This document shows, in pieces, positions 28,204 through 36,866 of a stretch of DNA of 64,000 bases (position 1 is its first letter; each line of letters opens with the position of its first letter). The DNA comes from Caballeronia sp. SEWSISQ10-4 2. GTDB lineage: Bacteria; Pseudomonadota; Gammaproteobacteria; Burkholderiales; Burkholderiaceae. The stretch lies in assembly GCF_030464885.1 (NCBI RefSeq), contig NZ_JALPRJ010000001.1, positions 1 through 64,000 on the forward strand, read 5' to 3'. A program made the translations under genes and the position numbers. Under the pieces are notes generated by a model. That model did not search any database. It saw nothing but the letters and a program-made list of their open reading frames with translations, and was not told the origin of the DNA.

Positions 28204-28378
28204 GCAAGGATCGTTTGAAGAGGAAAGAAGACAGGATAAACCAGAGAGCGTTTGCCGCGCTGCTCGTCCGGATGGCTAACGCTGCAGGCTAAAACAGGAG
28301 CGCCGGCGGGCGGCCGGCGACAAGGTCTGAGGCAGTGCGTTGCGGTACGTTATGCACGCGTCGGACCCAGACCGCAGA

Positions 28379-29404
28379 TCACACAGCGGCCGCGTCCGAA
28401 TCCGAACCTGGAGCGCTGGTTGCCCGATTCGACGCAATGCGCGCCCCGATGCGTTTAAACGCAAGCCAGTGCTGCTCGATAAAGCTATCGCCGTAATTGC
28501 AGCCCGGCGCGCCGTTCACCGCGAGCTGATCGCGAATGCCGGTAGGTTCGAGTTCGCGATTCCACGACACGCTCCTGAAAAGCATGTCCCACCACGGCAG
28601 CAACACGCCGAAATTGCACCCGTAAGCGGTGCCTTCGTGGCCATAACCGACCGCGTGATGCCGCCGGTGGAACGTCGGGCTGACGAGCAAACGCTCGCCA
28701 AGCCAGCCGTAATGTAACCGGATATTGGCGTGTTGAAGGCTTTGCATCAGATTGGTGACCGCCACGAGCACCACGAACTGCGATGGTTGCACGCCGATCA
28801 CCAGCGCCACGGTGGCGAAAAATCCAGCCTGCAAAATGTCGTCGAGCAAGTGGTTACGATCGTCGGACCACAGCGACATCTTTTGCTGGCTGTGGTGAAC
28901 CGCGTGCAGCTCCCACCAGATACCGATCCGGTGCTCCATCCGGTGATACCAATACCCGGCGAAATCGAGCACGACAAGATAGATAGCGAACGCGACGAGC
29001 GGCTGGGAGGTCACGCCCGGCCAAAGGTTGTCGAGATCGATGTTGGCGATGTTGTGCAGCCGCAGCCAGCTTTGAAAGCTGTCGAAGAAAGGCTGGAAGG
29101 TGAAGAAAAAGAACAGGTTCAGGAGCCCGAGCTTGACGATCCATGTGTAAAGCGCGTCCACGCGCACGCCCTTGCGATCCGGCCACTTCTCAGCGGGCCG
29201 CAACGCTTCCAGCGGACGCAGGATGGCGTACATGGCGAGCACCTCCAGTACACCCACGATCACCCAATACAGCGCGTCGTAGGTGCCCTCGTCGTAACCC
29301 ATCAAGCCGGTTTTGAACATGAACGGCTGCACCAAGTCGATGTAAAGCCACGTCTGTACGGTCGAGACGAAGCTGTCGAAAAGGGAGAAGATCGAATGAA
29401 ACAT
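28379..29404 (-). CDS. Sterol desaturase/fatty acid hydroxylase-family protein
   Basis: 341 residues, integral membrane. The histidine clusters that bind the di-iron centre are present: HRMEH (HX3H), HAVHHSQ (HX2HH) and HRRHHAV (HX2HH), in the right order after three to four membrane segments. Bacterial members hydroxylate lipids or carotenoids. It is located between EI24 and the beta-propeller genes; the substrate is unknown. Confidence 0.94.
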   Translation of the reverse strand: MFHSIFSLFDSFVSTVQTWLYIDLVQPFMFKTGLMGYDEGTYDALYWVIVGVLEVLAMYAILRPLEALRPAEKWPDRKGVRVDALYTWIVKLGLLNLFFFFTFQPFFDSFQSWLRLHNIANIDLDNLWPGVTSQPLVAFAIYLVVLDFAGYWYHRMEHRIGIWWELHAVHHSQQKMSLWSDDRNHLLDDILQAGFFATVALVIGVQPSQFVVLVAVTNLMQSLQHANIRLHYGWLGERLLVSPTFHRRHHAVGYGHEGTAYGCNFGVLLPWWDMLFRSVSWNRELEPTGIRDQLAVNGAPGCNYGDSFIEQHWLAFKRIGARIASNRATSAPGSDSDAAAV

Positions 29405-29491
29405 GGTGCTCCGGTACAGGGTGCTGCTTGCTAGTCAATCCGCGATTCACGCGCAGGGAGAGATTTGCCCTCCCCGGCCCTACGCGCGCGC

Positions 29492-30505
29492 CTAGCCGCC
29501 ATTCGGCCCGGTCACTGGCGCGCGATCGAAAAAGTAGATCCCGTGCGGCGACCGGCCGACAGCGATCGTCTGGATCAGTTTGCGATTGGTCATATCAATG
29601 ATACCGATATGCTTCGCGAAGCGGAACGTCACCCAGAGATAGCGTTTGTCAGCAGAAAGTTCCATGTCGTCGGGTCCTGGCATCAGACCGGTGATGTCGC
29701 CAACGTTCGTCAACGCATCTTCGTCGATGATGCTGATCGTGCTCGCCACACGGTTGGACACAACCACATGCTTGCCGTCCGCGAGCGAGCGGAAATTGTG
29801 CGCGCCGTTGCCTGTCTTGATCGTCTTGACGATCTTCTGCGCCTGCCAATCGACAACCGCTACGTAGTCGGCGCCGGTCATGCCGACGAGCAGGTATTTG
29901 TCGCCGGGGGTCATCCAGAGGCCAGCCGGCACCTTGCCGACCTTCATCTTCCACTTGATCGTCTGGGTCGCCAGGTCGATTGCCGCGACTTCGCCTGAAA
30001 CCTGCAGCGAAATAAATGCCGTCTTGCTGTCGTTCGTGAACGCGATATGGCTTGGCATGACCGCTAGCGGCAAGCGCTTCGCAATCGAAATGTTCGCGCC
30101 GTCGTAGCGATAGATATCCACGCGGTCGAGCCGCAATCCGGTTGAGACGAACCACTTCTTGTCCGGCGAGAACCCAACCTGATACGGATCCTCGATGTTC
30201 TCCACCCAGCGCTGCGGCTTGCCCGTCTTCGGGTCGACGAACATCAGGTTGTTCGACACCGAATTTGCCACGATCAGGGACGCGTTGTCGGGCGTCGCCA
30301 TTAGATGGTGCGGCTCCTTGCCCGTCGGGACGGTGGAAACGACCTGATGAGTGGTCTGGTCGATAAGGCTCAGCGTGGCCTCACCGGAATTCAGCACGAT
30401 GACGTTGTTGGCGCGCGCAGGCGCGGACAATGACAAGGCGGCGACGATCATTGCAGCGCCGGCAGCGGACGCGCGAACGAGACGGATAGGGAAAGAGTTA
30501 CGCAT
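29492..30505 (-). CDS. Periplasmic YVTN-family beta-propeller protein
   Basis: 337 residues. N-terminal signal peptide (to APARA, about residue 32), then repeated blades of the pattern VIVLNSGEATLSLID, IVANSVSNNLMFVD, LVGMTGADYVAVVD. These are 40-residue repeats of the YVTN/lactonase-like seven-blade propeller. Similar proteins are often found near PQQ or cytochrome systems, but none is visible here. Function unknown. Confidence 0.92.
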   Translation of the reverse strand: MRNSFPIRLVRASAAGAAMIVAALSLSAPARANNVIVLNSGEATLSLIDQTTHQVVSTVPTGKEPHHLMATPDNASLIVANSVSNNLMFVDPKTGKPQRWVENIEDPYQVGFSPDKKWFVSTGLRLDRVDIYRYDGANISIAKRLPLAVMPSHIAFTNDSKTAFISLQVSGEVAAIDLATQTIKWKMKVGKVPAGLWMTPGDKYLLVGMTGADYVAVVDWQAQKIVKTIKTGNGAHNFRSLADGKHVVVSNRVASTISIIDEDALTNVGDITGLMPGPDDMELSADKRYLWVTFRFAKHIGIIDMTNRKLIQTIAVGRSPHGIYFFDRAPVTGPNGG

Positions 30506-31039
30506 GAAAGCTCAGGTCGGAAAACAGCGGCCATTGTAGAACGTTTGCGCCCATCGAAGTGTTGATCCAAAAGGGAGTTTTCTGCGTTTTTTGGCATCCG
30601 CGGCACAAATGCGACGGCGGCCGCCCTGAAGCGTCGTTCTCGCGAGTGGGAGCGTACCTATTAAGAGTGAATTGAGAATAAGCCGCGATGGCGCTCTCGA
30701 CCAATCGCATCGCACAGAATGAAGCGACAACATTTCACGTAATTTTTCATTAGTTTGCATTCCAAAGTTTATGTAGTGCAATCCGATATTTTTTAGGAAA
30801 GATCGTGTATTTCACAAGCTCAATAAACGGGATCATCCCGAGCTTCTGAGTCCGAAGCGTAGCAATGCAGGAAGGCTGTCCGACGCCCGATCGGGCCAGA
30901 ATTTACGAGGCGGAAGATCCTCGTTCCAGGGAGTGTTCGCGTTCAGGTGTCTTCCTATTACGTTAGGCAGGCTCGGACGCGATGTATTCCATCGATCCAT
31001 CCGACATGTATTTGTCAAATTGTTAGACATCCTTCTTTC
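30506..31039. other. Intergenic stretch, A+T-richer than flanks
   Basis: About 530 bp with no supportable gene. The part around 30740-30830 is A+T rich (TTTATGTAGTGCAATCCGAT, ATTTTTTAGGAAAG) compared with its G+C-rich neighbours, so it may hold promoters for the genes on either side or be acquired. Confidence 0.45.
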
Positions 31040-31552
31040 ATGAATAGAATCTTTAAAGCAATCTGGAACGAATCCTCAGGCACCTGGGTTGATGACGGTG
31101 GCCAGGATCAACTGGTATTCCCGGCAGTCGAATCGGCGTCGAATCGCGGCGCCAGCTATCGGTCGACCGATGCCCTGCGCAAGCTCAAGCCTGGCATGAA
31201 CAAGCCCCAGATTGCCAGCCTTCTGGGTCGTCCGCAGTTTCATGAGGGGTTCTTTGGCGTGCGCGAATGGGACTACGTGTTGAACGTGACGAACGACGCA
31301 GGTGCGCTGCAAATGGTGTGTCAGTTGAAGACAGTGTTTACGTCGCATGACGAAGCGGGCAATTTCTATCGCAAATGCGGCGACAGCGTGGAAACGCTGA
31401 CTGACGGCAAATGGCAGAAATACCAAGCAACTCGACAGGATGCGCAAACGAGTGGGCAAGTTAACGCTCAGGCCGCCACCCAACCTAGCGTTCTGGTAGC
31501 GACGCCCCTGAACCTTGAAGTCGTCCAGACCTCGAGCGAATCGGCGAAGTAA
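31040..31552 (+). CDS. ESPR-tagged BamE/SmpA-like outer membrane protein
   Basis: 170 residues. The first 17 residues, MNRIFKAIWNESSGTWV, are an ESPR (extended signal peptide region) like those opening type V secreted adhesins. There is no hydrophobic core after it. From about 45-110 the BamE (SmpA/OmlA) fold appears: LRKLKPGMNKPQIASLLGRP, then EWDYVLNV and QLKTVF. The C terminus is Gln/Ser/Thr rich. No lipobox is visible, unlike true BamE. The start has no clear ribosome binding site. Secretion route is uncertain. Confidence 0.75.
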   Translation: MNRIFKAIWNESSGTWVDDGGQDQLVFPAVESASNRGASYRSTDALRKLKPGMNKPQIASLLGRPQFHEGFFGVREWDYVLNVTNDAGALQMVCQLKTVFTSHDEAGNFYRKCGDSVETLTDGKWQKYQATRQDAQTSGQVNAQAATQPSVLVATPLNLEVVQTSSESAK

Positions 31553-31567
31553 AATCTTGTAGAAACC

Positions 31568-31607
31568 GGAAAGCGCGAGACTTGCTTCAGCAGGTCCCGC
31601 GCTTTTC
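31568..31607. terminator. Terminator between the BamE-like gene and hrpA
   Basis: GGAAAGCGCGAGAC and GTCCCGCGCTTTTC pair with one mismatch around a 12-base loop, followed by TCTCAGTTT. It serves the convergent ends of both genes. Confidence 0.6.
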
Positions 31608-31612
31608 TCAGT

Positions 31613-34600
31613 TTACCGCTGCATCGATTCCCACACCTTGTACAAGCGCTTGACCGATATCGGCATGGGCGTACGAAGTTCCTGCGCAAACAGCGACACG
31701 CGCAGTTCTTCCAGCAGCCACCTGTACTCACTCAATCGCGCATCCGCCACACCACCGCGTTGTGCAATCGCCCGCTGATAGTTTTGCAGCAGCGGCGCTA
31801 TCTCCGCCGACAACCGCGCGTCTCTCACCGCATCGGCTTTGAGCTTTTCGATACGTAAGGCCATCGCGTTCAGGTACCGCGGAAAGTGCGATAGCTGCGT
31901 GTACGGCGTATCGATAACAAAACGCTTGCCGATCAACGCATTCAACTGCGCGATCATGTCCGTGTATGGCGTGCCGAACGACTTGGCCTGTGTCAACTTC
32001 TTCGATACCGACGCGTACTCGGACAGGATCTGCCCCGCCAGGCGTGCGATCTCCTGCGCGAGCAAGGTCAGCCGGCTCTTCCCCTGATCACGTCGCGTGT
32101 AGAAATCACCATCGTTATCAGGCAGCGGATCTTGCAGGCACGCGCGATCCAATGCCGTTTCGATAATCTGACTCCCCAACTCCTCTTGTGTGCCCAGCGC
32201 CATGTATTGCAACGACATCTCGCGCAAACCGCCGAGATTACGCTCGAGATAGCGAATCGGTTCACGCAACTGCAGCGCGAACAATCGACGCAAACCCGCC
32301 CGATGAATCCGCGCCGCTTCCTCCGGCGAATCGAACACTTCGACGTCGCAATGTGTGACCCGATCGACGAGCGCCGGATAGCCAAAAAGCGTCTGGCCGC
32401 GCCGCCGAATCTCCAACAGTTCGGGCAGCTTGCCGAAGTCCCACGTGGTCAGGTTTTCGTACAGCGCGGTGCTGGAACTGGAACCGGACGAATCGGATGT
32501 TGAGGCGGCTCGCGTGACCGGTGTCGCTACATCATTGCCGCCATCCAACGTCGCGCCCGCAGCCAGCTTCTGAAAATGCTGCTGCGCCTGTCCGCCAAGT
32601 TCAGTTCGCAATTGCGCCAGATTGCGGCCCATCGCGAGCTGCCGGCCGTGTTCGTCGATGACCTTGAAGTTCATGAACAAATGCGCCGGCAAAGTTTCGA
32701 GCTTGAAGTCCGACGGTTTCATCGCGATCTGCGTTTGCTCGCGAATGTCCGCGATCAACGCTTCGAGCAAACCGCCCGCGCCGAACGTCTTGCCGCTATG
32801 CCGCTCGACCACGCCGGCCGAGAACTCGGGCAAGGGCACGAGATGCCGCCGCAACTTCTGAGGCAACGACTTCAGCAGCAACTGTATTTTCTCTTTCAAC
32901 ATGCCGCGAACCAGCCACTCGGAGCGGCGTGCATCGACTTGATTCAGACCAAATAGCGGCACGGTCAGGGTCACCCCGTCGCGTGGAGAGCCCGGCTCGA
33001 AGTGATAGGTCAGCGTCATTTCGATGCCGGCCATCGTCATCCGTTTCGGAAACAGGTCGGTCGTGACGCCGGCCGCTTCGTGACGCATCAAGTCGTCGCG
33101 CGACAGGAACAAGAGACGCGCCGCGCCGTCCTTCTTCTCCTCATCCCGATACCAGCGTTCGAACGCCGCGCCGGAATAGATGCCCTTTGGCACAAGTGAA
33201 TCGTAGAAAGCGAAAATCAGTTCATCGTCGACGAGCACGTCCTGGCGACGCGACTTGTGTTCCAACTGTTCGATATCCGCCAGCAGCTTGCGGTTGTGCG
33301 CAAAAAACGGCAGCTTCGTCTCGAACTCACCGTCAACTAGCGCACCGCGAATAAACAACTCGCGTGCGCGCACCGGATCCTGCTTGCCAAAACTCACACG
33401 ACGTCTTGCATAGACCGTCAGGCCATGCAACGTCGCGCGCTCGAAAGCTGCGACCTGCGCCGCCTTCTTTTCCCAATGGGGTTCCGAGATCGATTTGCGC
33501 AGCAAATGCGCGCCGACTTGCTCAAGCCATTCCGGTTCGATTTTCGCGATGCATCGCGCATACAACCGGCTCGTTTCGACAAGCTCCCCTGCCATCACCC
33601 AGCGCCCGGCTTTCTTCAACAGCGCCGAACCCGGCCACAGATAAAACTTGATGCCGCGTGCGCCGAGGTAATACGGCTCGTCGTCGGCTTTCAGGCCCAC
33701 GTTGCCGAGCAAACCCGTCAGCAAAGCGAGATGAATCTGCTCGAACGTGGCTTCGGATTCGTTCAGGCGCCAGCCGTGTTCGCGCACGACAGTCAGTAAT
33801 TGCGAATGCACATCGCGCCATTCACGCAGACGCACGTGATTCAGGAAGTTCGCGCGGCAGGCGTCAGTGAGCTGCTTGTTCGATTTCTTGTGCGCGATGG
33901 CGTCATCGAACCATGTCCACATCCGTGTCCATTGAAGGAATTCGGAGCGCTCGTCGGCGAATTTCTTGTGCGCCTGGTCGGCCTGCTCCTGCGCCTCGAT
34001 CGGCCGGTCGCGCGGGTCCTGAACCGACAACGCGCTCGCGATGATCAACACTTCGCGCAACGACTGATGGTCGCGCGCGGCAAGAATCATCCGGCCAACG
34101 CGTGGATCGAGCGGCAAACGCGCCAGCTCGCGGCCGAGCGGCGTGAGGGCGTTGTCGTCATCGACAGCGCCGAGCTCGTTCAAAAGCTGATAACCGTCGG
34201 CGATCGCGCGGCCCGGCGGCGGTTCGAGGAACGGAAACGTCTCTATGGCCGTCAGGTGCAGCGACTTCATCCGCAAGATCACCGAAGCAAGCGAGGACCG
34301 CAGGATTTCCGGATCGGTGAAACGTATTCGAAGGTTGTAATCGTCTTCTTCGTAGAGACGAATACACACGCCGTCCGCCACCCGCCCGCAACGGCCTGCG
34401 CGCTGATTCGCCGAACTTTGCGAAATCGGCTCGATCTGCAACTGCTCGACCTTGTTTCGATACGAATAGCGTTTGACGCGGGCAAGCCCGGTATCGACGA
34501 CATAACGAATCCCCGGCACCGTCAGCGACGTTTCCGCGACGTTCGTCGCCAGCACGATCCGGCGCGTGTTCGATGTGCGGAACACCCGCTCCTGCTCGGC

Positions 34601-36844
34601 GGCGGAAAGGCGCGCGAACAGCGGCAGGATTTCCGTGTGCGGCGGATGGTGCTTGCGCAACGCTTCGGCAGCGTCGCGGATTTCGCGCTCGCCGGGGAGG
34701 AACACGAGGACGTCGCCGGGACCTTCGCGGCAGAGTTCATCGACGGCGTCGACAATCGCTTCCATCAAGTCGCGATCGTTTTCGCGCTGGGTCTTTGGGC
34801 GATCCGGACGATCCGGACGGTCTTTTTGCGACGTTCCCGACGTCGTTCCCTGCGCAGCCTTGATGGCCGGACTGTCTTCCTCGACCGGCCGATACCGCAC
34901 CTCGACGGGATACAACCGCCCGCTCACTTCAATGACCGGCGCGGGTTTTTCATCGCTGCCGAAATGGCGCGCGAAACGGTCGGCATCGATCGTCGCCGAT
35001 GTCACGATCACCTTCAAATCAGGCCGCCGCGGCAGGATTTCGCGCAGATAACCCAGCAGGAAATCGATGTTCAAGCTGCGCTCGTGCGCTTCGTCGATGA
35101 TGATCGTGTCGTACGCGGCGAGCATCGGGTCGGTTTGCGTTTCAGCGAGCAAAATGCCGTCGGTCATCAGTTTCACCGACGCGCCGGGCGAGAGGTTGTC
35201 CGTGAAACGGACCTTGTAGCCGACTACCTCGCCGAAAGGCGTACCGAGTTCTTCCGCGATCCGCCGTCCTGTCGCCGATGCCGCAATCCGCCGCGGCTGC
35301 GTATGGCCGATCAGCCCTGTGCCGCCCGCCCCGAGCCCGCGCCCGAGCGCGAGACAGATTTTTGGCAGTTGCGTCGTCTTGCCGGAACCCGTTTCACCGC
35401 TCACGATCACCACTTGGTTCGCCTGGATCGCGGCAGCAATTTCGTCGCGCCGGGCGGAAACCGGCAGCGCTTCAGGGAAACGGATTGGCGGAATGGGGTT
35501 CGGTTCGACTACGCGGCGCGGGCGTGGGGTGTCGCGTTGTTGAGGACGCGCGTCGGGGCGTGTGGCGTCGGGTTGCGGGCGAGCGACTCGCCCGGCGGCG
35601 TCAGGCTGCGAGCGAGCTGCGAGCCGGGCAGCGTCCGCTGGGGGACGCGCAGCAGGCCGCTTAGGATCGCGTTCTGGTCGGCGGCGCTGTTGCGCATTTT
35701 CTGGTGAGTGTCCGTCTTCCTGCTCGCGAGTGTCGCTCGCGCCCGGTTTCTGATCGCTTCGATTGTTCGCAGGTTGCACATGAGCGCTAACCACCGGTTG
35801 CACGATATCGGTGCGTTCACCAATGCGGGATTCCTGCGTACGTTGAACATTTGCGTCCTGTAAAGGACGCTCACCGCCGACGCGTTGTTGTACAGACGCA
35901 TCGGCTGGCTTATGAATCCGGGGTTTCCGCTGATCGCTTCGCGGCCGGGTATCTGAAGCTGACCGTTCGTCCGTTTTTTTCGCCGAACCGCCAACCATCG
36001 CCGCGGTTTGCGCTTTCGTTTCAGGTTCGCGCCGCAGCGACGTTTCGATGGCTGGCTTCCCCTGCTGCCCCGACCCAACCCGGGAAACGCGGTCACTGCG
36101 CGGTACGTTGAAACTGGCAGCCGACGCAACGTTGGCGCCACTGTTCGCAGCCCCCGGACTTCTCGAACCACCGGTGGACACACGTTCGTCCCGCGCCGTC
36201 GTTGGCGTCGTTGGCGTCTTCACTGCATCGGTTCGTTTTGTCGCCGGGGCGCCCTCCTGGGTACCGACACGCACAGTCGCGCTTTCACCACGCCGCTCGG
36301 AGGCCGCAGCAGGAGCCGGAGAACTGGAGGGGATTATCTTGCCGGACGACAAAGACAATGACGCCAGCGCTGACAGCGACGATAACGAAACCGCGCCGCC
36401 GCGCTCGTCTTTTCGCGCCGAACCTTGCCGCGAGGCGGAAGACGCGGAAGACGCGGAAGACGCAGAAGACGCAGAAGACGCAGAAGCAGACGTAGAACCG
36501 GACGAACCTTTCGGTTCACTTCGGGAAGAAGAAAAAGACGGAGAAGAAGAAGGCGAAACCGCCCCCTTCTGAACGCTTTTTTTCGATGCTTGCTGACCAG
36601 CAGCCGAACCCGCAGCGGAACCGGACGCCGCACCGCCCGCTGCTGCCCCCGACACCCCTGCAAACCGCCGCGCAGCCGCTTCCTTCTTGCGATTCGAGGC
36701 GCTTTCAGCACCGCCTCCCGCGTCATCTTCGCCATCGCTTTCGCGCGCCGCTGCATCGCGCAGCAGCGCTTCACGCAGCTTTTTCAACTGCTCCTGGGGG
36801 TCAAGCTTGTCCGCATCGGCGGGACGTTTGGAAACATTCGGCAT
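31613..36844 (-). CDS. hrpA: ATP-dependent RNA helicase HrpA, with a very long N-terminal region
   Basis: 1743 residues, against about 1300 in E. coli HrpA. A short conserved N-terminal helix (DPQEQLKKLREALLRD) precedes about 430 residues of low complexity (Ser, Ala, Gly, Arg, Gln and Pro). The DEAH core follows: GETGSGKT at about 481, DEAH at about 583, SAT, TSATIDADRF and QRAGRCGRV. The winged-helix, HA2, OB and DUF3418 C-terminal regions fill the rest. HrpA unwinds mRNA structure and rescues stalled ribosomes. The ATG is 22 bp from argA on the other strand. Confidence 0.95.
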   Translation of the reverse strand: MPNVSKRPADADKLDPQEQLKKLREALLRDAAARESDGEDDAGGGAESASNRKKEAAARRFAGVSGAAAGGAASGSAAGSAAGQQASKKSVQKGAVSPSSSPSFSSSRSEPKGSSGSTSASASSASSASSASSASSASRQGSARKDERGGAVSLSSLSALASLSLSSGKIIPSSSPAPAAASERRGESATVRVGTQEGAPATKRTDAVKTPTTPTTARDERVSTGGSRSPGAANSGANVASAASFNVPRSDRVSRVGSGQQGKPAIETSLRREPETKAQTAAMVGGSAKKTDERSASDTRPRSDQRKPRIHKPADASVQQRVGGERPLQDANVQRTQESRIGERTDIVQPVVSAHVQPANNRSDQKPGASDTREQEDGHSPENAQQRRRPERDPKRPAARPPADAARLAARSQPDAAGRVARPQPDATRPDARPQQRDTPRPRRVVEPNPIPPIRFPEALPVSARRDEIAAAIQANQVVIVSGETGSGKTTQLPKICLALGRGLGAGGTGLIGHTQPRRIAASATGRRIAEELGTPFGEVVGYKVRFTDNLSPGASVKLMTDGILLAETQTDPMLAAYDTIIIDEAHERSLNIDFLLGYLREILPRRPDLKVIVTSATIDADRFARHFGSDEKPAPVIEVSGRLYPVEVRYRPVEEDSPAIKAAQGTTSGTSQKDRPDRPDRPKTQRENDRDLMEAIVDAVDELCREGPGDVLVFLPGEREIRDAAEALRKHHPPHTEILPLFARLSAAEQERVFRTSNTRRIVLATNVAETSLTVPGIRYVVDTGLARVKRYSYRNKVEQLQIEPISQSSANQRAGRCGRVADGVCIRLYEEDDYNLRIRFTDPEILRSSLASVILRMKSLHLTAIETFPFLEPPPGRAIADGYQLLNELGAVDDDNALTPLGRELARLPLDPRVGRMILAARDHQSLREVLIIASALSVQDPRDRPIEAQEQADQAHKKFADERSEFLQWTRMWTWFDDAIAHKKSNKQLTDACRANFLNHVRLREWRDVHSQLLTVVREHGWRLNESEATFEQIHLALLTGLLGNVGLKADDEPYYLGARGIKFYLWPGSALLKKAGRWVMAGELVETSRLYARCIAKIEPEWLEQVGAHLLRKSISEPHWEKKAAQVAAFERATLHGLTVYARRRVSFGKQDPVRARELFIRGALVDGEFETKLPFFAHNRKLLADIEQLEHKSRRQDVLVDDELIFAFYDSLVPKGIYSGAAFERWYRDEEKKDGAARLLFLSRDDLMRHEAAGVTTDLFPKRMTMAGIEMTLTYHFEPGSPRDGVTLTVPLFGLNQVDARRSEWLVRGMLKEKIQLLLKSLPQKLRRHLVPLPEFSAGVVERHSGKTFGAGGLLEALIADIREQTQIAMKPSDFKLETLPAHLFMNFKVIDEHGRQLAMGRNLAQLRTELGGQAQQHFQKLAAGATLDGGNDVATPVTRAASTSDSSGSSSSTALYENLTTWDFGKLPELLEIRRRGQTLFGYPALVDRVTHCDVEVFDSPEEAARIHRAGLRRLFALQLREPIRYLERNLGGLREMSLQYMALGTQEELGSQIIETALDRACLQDPLPDNDGDFYTRRDQGKSRLTLLAQEIARLAGQILSEYASVSKKLTQAKSFGTPYTDMIAQLNALIGKRFVIDTPYTQLSHFPRYLNAMALRIEKLKADAVRDARLSAEIAPLLQNYQRAIAQRGGVADARLSEYRWLLEELRVSLFAQELRTPMPISVKRLYKVWESMQR
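36435..36486. repeat. 9-bp tandem repeat in hrpA (Ser-Ser-Ala codons)
   Basis: Five to six copies of GCGGAAGAC or GCAGAAGAC in a row on the plus strand, read on the minus strand as [13 protein letters not shown] within the HrpA N-terminal extension. The 9-bp unit keeps frame, so copy number may vary between strains. Confidence 0.85.
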
Positions 36845-36852
36845 AGCACGGC

Positions 36853-36860
36853 ATTATAAT
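36853..36860. promoter_or_regulatory. Shared palindromic -10 box between hrpA and argA
   Basis: ATTATAAT reads TATAAT on both strands. For argA the -10 ends at 36860 and the ATG starts at 36867, six bases between. For hrpA it ends at 36853 and the ATG is at 36844, eight bases between. Transcripts starting at the usual distance would have no leader. No strong -35 is visible on either side, so use of the site is an inference. Confidence 0.5.
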
Positions 36861-36866
36861 CCCGGC

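Noticed and set aside
33800..35707. 635-codon plus-strand open frame opposite hrpA
   Set aside because: High G+C genomes give long antisense frames; its peptide is Arg/His-rich with no domain, and hrpA on the other strand is conserved.
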